This document shows, piece by piece, positions 18,663 through 26,380 of a stretch of DNA of 64,000 bases. Source of the DNA: Parahaliea maris (lineage in GTDB: Bacteria; Pseudomonadota; Gammaproteobacteria; Pseudomonadales; Halieaceae); assembly GCF_008064665.1 (NCBI RefSeq), contig NZ_VRZA01000001.1, positions 558,001 through 622,000 on the forward strand, written 5' to 3'. The translations under genes were made by a program, and so were the position numbers. How positions within the stretch are numbered: the first letter of the stretch is position 1; the number at the start of each line of letters is the position of its first letter. The notes beneath the pieces were generated by a model, which ran no database searches, was not told the DNA's origin, and saw only the letters and a list, made by a program, of their open reading frames with translations.

Positions 18663-21035
18663 CCCAGCCGGCGCCAGCTGAAGCCGGTGCACCGGCTCGC
18701 CAGGCAGCAGCGGCGTGCGGCGGTTGTTCACGTAGTCGTCGTGGTTGGCGCGGTAGAAAGGGGACAGCGGGTGCCCGCTCTGGCCGCCGGGAAGGGCGAG
18801 TATGCCATCGGCTTCGCGCGAGGGCGCGACGATAAAACGCATCGACTGGCCGTGATTGTTTTTCTGCGCCAGCGGCACGTTAACATCGCCGGACTGCACT
18901 GACCTCGGCATGTTCAGGCGCTCGCCGAGGAAGGCGGGCAGCGCTGCTGCCAGCGGGTGCTTCATGTGCAGGGCATTGACCTCGCCCCAGCGTGCATCCG
19001 CCAGCTCCCCATGGTCCTGTTGCAGCTCTTCCAGCACTTCTACAAGCAACTGGCGCTGCAGTTGCGCCCAGCTATCCTGGCCGGCGGGCAACCAGTGCGC
19101 TGGCCGTTCATCCCGCAACATGATCATGGCCACTTCCGAGTGCCCGTTCAGCAACCACAGGTCTTTCTCCGCCTCCGGCAGCAGGCCCTTTTCGCGCATG
19201 GCCGCATTGAGCAGGCCGTTAAAATGGGCGGTAAACGCTTTCTGGTACAGGCGCGCTATGGAATAGCCTACGTCCTCTTCGGCAGCGCGCGCACGCCAGT
19301 CGCGCAGGTAAACCAGGGCCTGTTGTTCATCCTCCGACAGCGAGGGGAGTGATTCCAGCAGCTCCACCAGGTGGTCCCGCCAGCCCTGCACAACCACCGC
19401 CCTGTCGTTCTGAAGCATGTCCAGCATGGCCTGCTCGTCGAACTGCTGCCGGGCCTTGAGATCCTGCTCGATCAGCCAGGCCCGTGTACCGAGATCGTAG
19501 CCCGAGCTACCGATCTTGCGCTGGCCATCGCCGCCGACAACGCGGTTGTTGGCGGTCCAGATATAGGGGTTGCTGCTTGCATTGACGCGGGGGTAGGCCT
19601 GCGGCGCCAGCCAGCCCTGCCAGCTCGCATCCGCCTCCTGCCAGGGAATAATGCGATCAGTCTCCAGGCCGCTGCGCTCGGGTATCTGGCCGAGCACGGT
19701 CCACTCGAGATTGCCCTGTGAATCCGCGGCCAGGTAATTAAAGGGGGTGACCCCGGTCTGGCGGGCAATCGTCGCGGCCTCGGTGGCCGTGGCTGCAGTG
19801 TCCAGACCGAGCATGGGCATCAGGTTGATCGCTTCCGGGTACTGGGTAAGCCAGCGGTACACCACGGTTTCGCCACTATCGAGTGTCGTCAGCGGCCCCC
19901 AGCGGGTGCTGCGAATCTCCATGGCCACCGGGTCCGACCCAGCCACTTCGATGGTCTCGGTCCGGGTCTGCAGGGGTTCCGCGCCGTCGGGCGTCAGGTA
20001 ATTGTCACCGTCGAGTTCCACCGCGATATAGTCGGCCCAGTCACCGGCGGTGTTGGTCATGCTCCAGGCCACCCGCCCGTTACTGCCAATGGCGACGGAA
20101 GGCAGGCCTGGCACCGATACCCCCGTCAGCATCAGCGCTTCCCCGGCGCTGCTCTCGTACTGCAGGTGGGTGCGGTACCAGATGATGGGGACATTCAGTC
20201 CCAGGTGTGGATCATTCGACAGCAGGGCGCCGCCATGACTGGTCAGGGAGCCGCTCACCGCCCAGCTGTTGGAACCATTCATCGGCGTGGGGCCGGCGGC
20301 GAGGCCGGCCACCTGCAGCGCAGACTGTGACAGGTCCAGCGTGGCAGGAGAGGCGACGGTGGGCAGCGGATAGCGGCTGCCGTCGATGGCGCTGTCCCAC
20401 AGTGAACCCCGCGGTTGCACGAACTGCAGCAGTTCCTCACCGCCCAAGCGAAGCAGCAATTCGCGGGCATATTCGCGGTTCACAATTTTACCGGTCATGT
20501 CGACCATCATCGCCAGGGACACCAGGAAACTGTCCTCCGCCATCCAGGGCTGCGGCCGCTGGCCGACAAGCCAGTATTCGAAAGGGCGGCTGCCCAGACT
20601 GCCCAGGCCGGCGTTGACACCCGCGGTATAGGCCTCCAGCAATTGTCGCCCCGTGGCCGGCAATTGCGCCAGGGCTTGCTGCGCAACGGCCCGCATCCGG
20701 TGCAGACGCATGGCCCGGTCCGCTTCCAATGCGCGCTCGCCGAACAGGGCTGACAGTTCCCCCGCGGGCATACGCCGCAACATATCCATCTGGAAAAAGC
20801 GATCCTGCGCGTGGGCGTAGCCCAGGGTAAACATGGCATCTGCGGTGGTCTCTGCAGTGATAATAGCGGTACCGCGGCCGTCTCGGGACAGGCTGGAAGG
20901 CCGTTCGAGAGCGGCGTGCTCCACCGTACCGTCAAGCGCGGGCAGGCTGGCGCGAAGTGTGAGGTAAGCGGCCAGGCCAAGGCCCAGCGCAATCAGCACT
21001 ACGCCAATAAATAAAGAGCGAAAGAGTTGTGTCAT
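18660..21035 (-). CDS. Penicillin acylase family (Ntn) hydrolase
   Basis: Amide hydrolase of the N-terminal nucleophile superfamily (penicillin, cephalosporin and acyl-homoserine-lactone acylases), 791 aa. An N-terminal signal anchor (about 7-27) suggests periplasmic location. Autocleavage would occur before Ser255 in NGSNSW, giving alpha and beta chains. The ATG at 21035 follows AGGGAA with five bases spacing, so the upstream extension to 21083 is not used. The stop codon TAA coincides with the last recognisable codon of the IS481 fragment, so the natural C-terminus may have been trimmed. Substrate unknown. Confidence 0.88.
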   Translation of the reverse strand: MTQLFRSLFIGVVLIALGLGLAAYLTLRASLPALDGTVEHAALERPSSLSRDGRGTAIITAETTADAMFTLGYAHAQDRFFQMDMLRRMPAGELSALFGERALEADRAMRLHRMRAVAQQALAQLPATGRQLLEAYTAGVNAGLGSLGSRPFEYWLVGQRPQPWMAEDSFLVSLAMMVDMTGKIVNREYARELLLRLGGEELLQFVQPRGSLWDSAIDGSRYPLPTVASPATLDLSQSALQVAGLAAGPTPMNGSNSWAVSGSLTSHGGALLSNDPHLGLNVPIIWYRTHLQYESSAGEALMLTGVSVPGLPSVAIGSNGRVAWSMTNTAGDWADYIAVELDGDNYLTPDGAEPLQTRTETIEVAGSDPVAMEIRSTRWGPLTTLDSGETVVYRWLTQYPEAINLMPMLGLDTAATATEAATIARQTGVTPFNYLAADSQGNLEWTVLGQIPERSGLETDRIIPWQEADASWQGWLAPQAYPRVNASSNPYIWTANNRVVGGDGQRKIGSSGYDLGTRAWLIEQDLKARQQFDEQAMLDMLQNDRAVVVQGWRDHLVELLESLPSLSEDEQQALVYLRDWRARAAEEDVGYSIARLYQKAFTAHFNGLLNAAMREKGLLPEAEKDLWLLNGHSEVAMIMLRDERPAHWLPAGQDSWAQLQRQLLVEVLEELQQDHGELADARWGEVNALHMKHPLAAALPAFLGERLNMPRSVQSGDVNVPLAQKNNHGQSMRFIVAPSREADGILALPGGQSGHPLSPFYRANHDDYVNNRRTPLLPGEPVHRLQLAPAG

Positions 21036-21173
21036 TGAGTTTCCCTGGCATGTATTTCCGGCGCGCCGCTGGCCCATTATCAATCGGCTACGGATGGATG
21101 CCCGTCCCCCGTAAATTGGGTAGAGCCGGAAATGCTTTGGCTTGATGCCGAGTGATACGAAATTGGGGAGAAG

Positions 21174-21250
21174 TGGTAGCTACGGGTGGACTTGAACCAC
21201 CGACCCCAGCATTATGAATGCTGTGCTCTAACCAGCTGAGCTACGTAGCC
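21174..21250 (-). tRNA. tRNA-Met (elongator, anticodon CAT)
   Basis: A 77-base cloverleaf on the minus strand: acceptor GGCTACG with CGTAGCT (first pair G-U), D-arm AGCTCAGCTGGTTAGAGCA, anticodon loop with CAT, variable arm, T-arm around GGTTCAAGTCC, and an encoded CCA. The paired first base fits an elongator rather than an initiator tRNA. Confidence 0.95.
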
Positions 21251-21371
21251 ACATCAGATGCGGGACTGTGCTGTCCCAACGAGGCGCGCATTTTCCGGAA
21301 ATCCGGTGGGCAAGTCAAGCACCTGCGGGCACGGAATTCCGTTACCGTGGTAAAATCTCTTCTGCACGGCC

Positions 21372-21941
21372 TCACTGGGACTTGGCGAGGTCGATCAGGT
21401 GCCTCCAGGCAAACTTCATCAGCAGGTCCCGCCGCTGTTCCGGCGTGCGGTCACCGTCAATCAGGCGGTAGGAGAAAATGAGGGCGGAGGGTTGTCCGGC
21501 ACCGTCAAGGGGGCCATCCACCCCGGTGATGACCAGCACCGAAGTCGTATCCCTGTCGTGGAAGATGTAGGTAAGCTTGCCGGGATATTGCAGCTTTTCG
21601 CTGAAGGTCTGCCCCCCCTCGGCAAAGCCGGCATTGAAGTCGATCTGCTCCGGGGCCAGTTTGTCGACGTCGAACATCTCCTTGACCATGAACTTGAAAA
21701 CAAAGCGCAGTGAGTGCCTGCCAGGCCCGGTGCCCTTGTACTCGCACTGGCTGTAAAACACCGGGATATGCTCGTTGGACTGGAAGGGACGCACCTCCGG
21801 GCCCAGCACAGACCGGGCGATTTCCTCGGTGAGGTAGCCGCAGGCATTGGGAATCTCGTCGATTTTCGGCGGCAACTTCGCTGCGTCGGCAGACAAGGCC
21901 TGCAGCAGCAGGAAGGTCAAGCAGTAGAGTCTCGCACGCAT
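21372..21941 (-). CDS. Exported protein of unknown function
   Basis: A 189-aa protein with a signal peptide (about residues 1-20, MRARLYCLTFLLLQALSADA). The mature part has two cysteines near residues 34 and 66 that could form a disulfide, in a layout seen in small periplasmic proteins (NACGYLT, YSQCEYKG). I do not recognise the family. It lies between tRNA-Met and a rightward metallopeptidase-like gene and is probably a single transcript. Confidence 0.6.
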   Translation of the reverse strand: MRARLYCLTFLLLQALSADAAKLPPKIDEIPNACGYLTEEIARSVLGPEVRPFQSNEHIPVFYSQCEYKGTGPGRHSLRFVFKFMVKEMFDVDKLAPEQIDFNAGFAEGGQTFSEKLQYPGKLTYIFHDRDTTSVLVITGVDGPLDGAGQPSALIFSYRLIDGDRTPEQRRDLLMKFAWRHLIDLAKSQ

Positions 21942-22112
21942 CGGGCTCTCCCGGTCGGGGTTGGAGAATCAGTCACTACCGCGAAAAAGATAAGCTGCCG
22001 CGGCAGCGCGTGTCCAGCCGCGACACGGTAATGACAACCGGGCGGGGCGACGCTTTGCGCATTCCGCGACACAGTTGGCATAATGCGCCCGAACTCAATC
22101 CTGGAATTCCTC

Positions 22113-23393
22113 ATGCCATCTCGCATCTTCGGGCTGATTGCCCTCATCCCCCTCCTGCTGCTGACCACGGCATCCCGGGCAGAAACCGTCGACGAGGTCG
22201 CCGAGCAGTACGTCCGCCTGGTGCTGGCCCTGGGTGAGCACGACGAGGGCTACGTCGACGCCTACTACGGCCCCGGTGACTGGCGTGAGTCCGCGGCGGT
22301 GAATACGCCCTCTATGGCCGCCATTGCCGTCGCTGCAGGCAAACTGCAGGACAAACTTCCGCCGGCTACCCGCGGCGAAGATATGGAGTCCCTCAGGGTC
22401 AGCTACCTGCGCACGCAACTCTCCGCGCTCAAGGCCTACGCGGAGCTCTCAGCTGCTGACGGACCCCGGGACTTTGACGCCGAAGCACTCGCTCTTTACG
22501 ACACCCGGCCACCTCACCGCAGCCTGTCCTCCTTCGATGACATCCTCGACCGCCTGGACAAACTGCTCCCGGGAGACGCCCCTCTGCATGAAAGGATGGA
22601 CGCCTTTCAGCAGCAGTACGACATCCCCAATGACCGTCTGCCCGCCGTATTCCAGGCCGCCATCGACGCCTGCCGCGAGCGCACCCTGGAGCGCATTTCC
22701 CTGCCAGAAGGGGAGAGTTTCCGGCTTGAATATGTGACCGATAAACCCTGGAGCGGCTACAACTGGTACAAGGGCGATGCCCACAGCCTGATCCAGGTCA
22801 ACACCGGCCTGCCGGTACGTATCGACCGGGCCATAGACCTTGGCTGCCACGAGGGTTACCCCGGCCACCACACCTACAACTCCCTGCTCGAATCCGAGTT
22901 TGCGAAGAAGCGGGGCTGGGTGGAGTTCAGTGTGTATCCGCTGTTCAGCCCGCAGTCACTGATTGCCGAGGGCAGTGCCAACTACGGCATCGAACTGGCA
23001 TTCCCCGGCAAGGAAAAACTGCATTTCGAGCGCGAGGTGCTGTACCCGCTGGCGGGGCTGGATCCGGACACCGCCGCCAGGTACGACGAGGTGATGGAGC
23101 TGACCGCCGAACTGAGCTTTACCGGCAATGAAATCGCCCGCCAGTACCTGAACGGGGAAATTGATCGCGAAAAAGCCATTGAGCTCAAACAGATCTACGG
23201 ACCGATGAGCCGCAGCCGCGCTGAGCAGGCGATCCGCTTTATCGACACTTACGGGGCCTATGTCATCAACTACAACTGGGGCAAGGCTCTGGTGAAGGAT
23301 TATGTAGAGCGGGGTACGACCACCAATGACCAGCGCTGGCAGCGATTCAACCAGTTGCTGGCCTCACCGCGACTGCCTTCTTCACTCCAGTAG
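22113..23393 (+). CDS. Putative metallopeptidase related to DUF885
   Basis: Exported protein of 426 aa. A signal peptide covers about residues 1-24. The central HEGYPGHH resembles the HEAYPGHH signature of DUF885 proteins, and the later EGSANYGIE supplies a Glu as in zinc metallopeptidases, so a zinc-dependent hydrolase is likely (inference). It is shorter than typical DUF885 proteins of about 550-600 aa. An ATG at 22083 would add ten residues ahead of the signal peptide. Confidence 0.65.
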   Translation: MPSRIFGLIALIPLLLLTTASRAETVDEVAEQYVRLVLALGEHDEGYVDAYYGPGDWRESAAVNTPSMAAIAVAAGKLQDKLPPATRGEDMESLRVSYLRTQLSALKAYAELSAADGPRDFDAEALALYDTRPPHRSLSSFDDILDRLDKLLPGDAPLHERMDAFQQQYDIPNDRLPAVFQAAIDACRERTLERISLPEGESFRLEYVTDKPWSGYNWYKGDAHSLIQVNTGLPVRIDRAIDLGCHEGYPGHHTYNSLLESEFAKKRGWVEFSVYPLFSPQSLIAEGSANYGIELAFPGKEKLHFEREVLYPLAGLDPDTAARYDEVMELTAELSFTGNEIARQYLNGEIDREKAIELKQIYGPMSRSRAEQAIRFIDTYGAYVINYNWGKALVKDYVERGTTTNDQRWQRFNQLLASPRLPSSLQ

Positions 23394-23400
23394 TTAGCGC

Positions 23401-23427
23401 CCGGGGAGCCAGTCTCCTGGCCCCCGG
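23401..23427. terminator. Possible bidirectional hairpin between convergent genes
   Basis: CCGGGG and CCCCGG flank about 15 bases between two convergent stop codons. There is no T tract, so it is a weak terminator candidate. Confidence 0.3.
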
Positions 23428-23431
23428 AGGC

Positions 23432-24070
23432 TCACAGGCCCGCCAGAAACGCCCGGTGTGCCTCCAGCATTTCGGTCAGGGTCTGCTCTACCGCGGGCCA
23501 CTGCCGCACACCATTCCACCAGGCATTGGCAATCTCAAGACCGGACATCAGGTCCGGCGCACCCAGTGCCCCACCGACCTCCAACGTGTAGGCCACTACC
23601 GTCGCCAGGCAGATATCACCGACATCGGGCTCCCCGATATCGCCCGGCCAACTTGCGAGCAGGGCCTCCAGATGCTGCAACTGCAACCTTACCAGGTCCA
23701 GCTGGGATTCAACGCCGACGTCCGCCCGTCCAATCAGGGAAGCAAACAGGGGAAACAGGGCGGGGGCGAGATGGGTATCGGCAAAGGAGGCCAGCATCCC
23801 GTCTCGAGCTCGCGCTTCCGGCGACGGGTCTGCAGGTGAAGTACCGGGAAAGATGTCGTTCAGGTAGCGCAGAATGACTGCGGACTCACCTATCGACCGG
23901 CCGTCATCCAACTCCAGTTGAGGCAGCTTCGCCAGCGGGAAGCGCTGCGCAAATGCGTCCGTACGCAGTGCTACCGGCGGCGGCACAATGTCCACTGGCA
24001 AATCGCGCTGGCGTATCAGGATGCGCACCCGGGCGCTATAGGGTGAATTGTCGAGATTGTAGAGTTTCAT
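23432..24070 (-). CDS. Glutathione S-transferase family protein
   Basis: Cytosolic GST-fold protein of 212 aa: thioredoxin-like N-terminal domain with YNLDNSPYSARVR and ESAVILRYL (the glutathione-binding Glu-Ser), then a helical domain. The ATG at 24070 gives the normal GST N-terminus; the open frame continues upstream without matching. The gene is divergent from an aldehyde dehydrogenase gene, and an FNR-type palindrome lies between them, so both may belong to the regulon of the 24-51 kb locus. Substrate unknown. Confidence 0.85.
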   Translation of the reverse strand: MKLYNLDNSPYSARVRILIRQRDLPVDIVPPPVALRTDAFAQRFPLAKLPQLELDDGRSIGESAVILRYLNDIFPGTSPADPSPEARARDGMLASFADTHLAPALFPLFASLIGRADVGVESQLDLVRLQLQHLEALLASWPGDIGEPDVGDICLATVVAYTLEVGGALGAPDLMSGLEIANAWWNGVRQWPAVEQTLTEMLEAHRAFLAGL

Positions 24071-24152
24071 TCTGGGTTTTCCGCAGGAACAAGAGACTGC
24101 GATCCGGCAGGGGATCAGGATGCCCAGCTTAGCGCGGACCATCCCGGTAAAT

Positions 24153-24166
24153 TTGATAAAGCGCAA
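24153..24166. promoter_or_regulatory. FNR-type palindrome A
   Basis: TTGATAAAGCGCAA, between the divergent GST and aldehyde dehydrogenase genes, 35 bases before the ALDH start. The same 14-mer occurs in the opposite orientation at 30632-30645. Consensus for Crp/Fnr regulators with the E-x-x-S-R recognition helix is TTGAT-N4-ATCAA. Confidence 0.65.
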
Positions 24167-24201
24167 TGCTGCCGACTGCACCCTCGCGCAGACTTGCAGC
24201 C

Positions 24202-25713
24202 ATGAACATACCAGAACCAGACAACGCCGTATCCGTGTCAGAAATCCAGCTGCCCTCACCGCGCAATTACATCGATGGCAGTTTCAGTGAACCGGCCAGC
24301 GCGCCCGGACCTTTGCTGCACGACCCCAATACCGGAGGGGTATTGCAGGATCAGCGCGTCAGCGACGGTGAACAGATCGCAGACGCGCTCGCTGCCGTCG
24401 ACAAGGCCTATCGCGTGGGAGCTTGGGAGGAATACAGCCCGGCCGAGCGAGCACAGGTGCTGGAGCTCATCGCAGACCGCCTTGCGGCGCCGGAGTATGC
24501 GGAAAAAATGGCCCTCGCGGATGCCCTGACCACGGGAACTGCGATTCGGGTAACCCGCCTGATGGCCTCATTGGTACCCTTTGTGTTTCGCGGTGCCGCA
24601 GCCTATATCCGCGGCGGTGAGTTGCAGCAGATGCTGCCCGGCAAGGCGGGCGAGGTCGAGTATTTTCGCAAGCCCTGGGGGCCGTCACTGCTGATATCCC
24701 CCTGGAACGGGCCCACGGCGATCGGCTCACATAAAATTGCCAGCGCACTCGCAGCGGGAGCTCCCTGTATCCTCAAGCCGTCTGAATGGACACCCCACTC
24801 AGCGCTGATCATGGCGGAAGTCATCGCCGAACTTGATCTGCCTCGAGGTACCTTTCAGCTGGTTTGCGGGAACGGTAAGACCGGCGCGACCATGGTCGAA
24901 GACCCCCGTATCAGGGCGATCTCCTTCACCGGCGGGATTGCCGGTGGCCAGGCGATCGCCAGTGCCACCGCCGGGCGCTTCGTACCCCTGCAACTGGAGC
25001 TGGGGGGTAATAACCCCCTGGTGGTCATGGCCGATGCCGACCTGGATGCTGCAGCGGAGGGAATCGTCTATGGATTGACCAACCTCAATGCCCAGTGGTG
25101 CAGGGCGCTGGGACGCCTGCTGGTACATCGATCCGTCAAGGACGATCTGCTGGAGATCGTCGTAGACAAGCTTCGCAATGTAAAAATGGGTCACTCACTG
25201 GACGAGACCAGCGACATGGGCCCCCTTATCCACAAGGATCACTACCAGCTGGTGCAGAGCGAAATCGACCGCCTGCAAAGCCTTGGCGGCAATCTCATCA
25301 GCGCCACCCCGCTGCCCGACCTGTCCGGCTACTTTATCGCACCCACTCTGGTAGACGGTTGCACACCGGAACAGAGCCTTGGGGAAATTTTCGGCCCGGT
25401 GGCCTGCATCCACACCTTCGACACCGAGGAAGAGGCACTGGTACTGGCCAATGGTACCGCCTATGGCCTGGCCGCCTATGTGTACAGCAAAGATGAACAG
25501 CGGGCGCGAGTCTTCGCGCGCAGAATTCGCTGTGGCGGGGTAAAGATCAACGGGTTCAGCCTGCTCGCCCTGAGTGGTGTCGCACCGCGGGGTGCCTGGG
25601 GCGTCTCCGGTCTGGGCGAAGAAGGAACACGCCAGTCGATTGACTTCTTTACCGGCGCCCGCGTGGTGGGCGTTTCCCCTCAGGATGTGATTGGCGGCAG
25701 CGGCGCCCCTTAG
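24202..25713 (+). CDS. Aldehyde dehydrogenase family protein (1)
   Basis: NAD(P)-dependent aldehyde dehydrogenase of 503 aa. It has the PWNGP cofactor segment near 168, the general base Glu266 in ELGGNNP and the catalytic Cys300 in NAQWCRALGR. The start at 24202 was chosen over an upstream ATG (24166) that overlaps the palindrome. Box A lies just upstream, which ties it to the locus. Substrate unknown; an aldehyde from a tetrapyrrole or phytol side chain is a guess. Confidence 0.9.
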   Translation: MNIPEPDNAVSVSEIQLPSPRNYIDGSFSEPASAPGPLLHDPNTGGVLQDQRVSDGEQIADALAAVDKAYRVGAWEEYSPAERAQVLELIADRLAAPEYAEKMALADALTTGTAIRVTRLMASLVPFVFRGAAAYIRGGELQQMLPGKAGEVEYFRKPWGPSLLISPWNGPTAIGSHKIASALAAGAPCILKPSEWTPHSALIMAEVIAELDLPRGTFQLVCGNGKTGATMVEDPRIRAISFTGGIAGGQAIASATAGRFVPLQLELGGNNPLVVMADADLDAAAEGIVYGLTNLNAQWCRALGRLLVHRSVKDDLLEIVVDKLRNVKMGHSLDETSDMGPLIHKDHYQLVQSEIDRLQSLGGNLISATPLPDLSGYFIAPTLVDGCTPEQSLGEIFGPVACIHTFDTEEEALVLANGTAYGLAAYVYSKDEQRARVFARRIRCGGVKINGFSLLALSGVAPRGAWGVSGLGEEGTRQSIDFFTGARVVGVSPQDVIGGSGAP

Positions 25714-25723
25714 AGCGCCACAC

Positions 25724-26179
25724 TTACTCGGGCACTGCCAGCCTGATAGTCTGGGTCACCCCCTCTGCCGACAGTTCAAACACTGCATCATCGAACCTGG
25801 GCGGGCCGAAGCGGGCCTTTGCATTGTTCGACAGTGCCACAGGCTCCTTCGGAATACCGATAAAATTGCTGTCCAACTTTCCGTTACCGTTCACATCCAG
25901 GTAAGCAGTGAAAGCATATCGCCCGGGCGGCAGGGTAATTGCCGTGGAGAAGCTTCCCTCGGCGGGGTTGACCCGGCCACGAGCCACGACGGTATCACCC
26001 AGCCAGCTGTCGGCATCTGTATAGACCGAGATGTAGACACTCGGCCCCTCCGCCTCCAGCCCATCGACCGCAACGGTGAGCAGGGCACTCCCCTCCTCCG
26101 CTTGACTCACAGCCGCTCCCAATAACGCGGCGATTGCCAACGCAGCAAACGGCAGTTTGCCTGATTCCCTGTGTAACAT
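25724..26179 (-). CDS. DUF2141 family exported protein
   Basis: A 151-aa protein with a signal peptide (about residues 1-27). The mature part matches DUF2141: GRYAFTAYLDVNGNGKLD, then a FIGIPKEP segment and FGPPRFDDA. Function unknown; members are secreted or periplasmic beta-sandwich proteins. It converges on the upstream aldehyde dehydrogenase gene with ten bases between the stops. No FNR-type box lies in its upstream region. Confidence 0.85.
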   Translation of the reverse strand: MLHRESGKLPFAALAIAALLGAAVSQAEEGSALLTVAVDGLEAEGPSVYISVYTDADSWLGDTVVARGRVNPAEGSFSTAITLPPGRYAFTAYLDVNGNGKLDSNFIGIPKEPVALSNNAKARFGPPRFDDAVFELSAEGVTQTIRLAVPE

Positions 26180-26321
26180 CGGATCCTCTCCTTACTCCAA
26201 CTACCCTTTATAGTGAACGGAACATACCGCAGTACGACAGCCTACCTGCCTCAGCTACTCGTCCCCGCAGTGACCACCCACGCACCTGCGGCGCAGTGTA
26301 GCCACCGCCTTTTCCTGGCGC

Positions 26322-26352
26322 CAAAAAAAAGACCGCGCGTGGAGGGCGGTCT
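26322..26352 (-). terminator. Rho-independent terminator after the TonB-dependent receptor gene
   Basis: Read leftward: AGACCG, an inner loop, CGGTCT, then eight T. It lies about 30 bases beyond the receptor stop codon. Confidence 0.85.
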
Positions 26353-26380
26353 AAACATCTGAATCCAGGCGGGAGTGGAA

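Noticed and set aside
18510-18902. Functional IS481 element
   Set aside because: The frame loses transposase similarity at codon 51 and runs into the antisense of the acylase gene; no DDE domain or right end is present.
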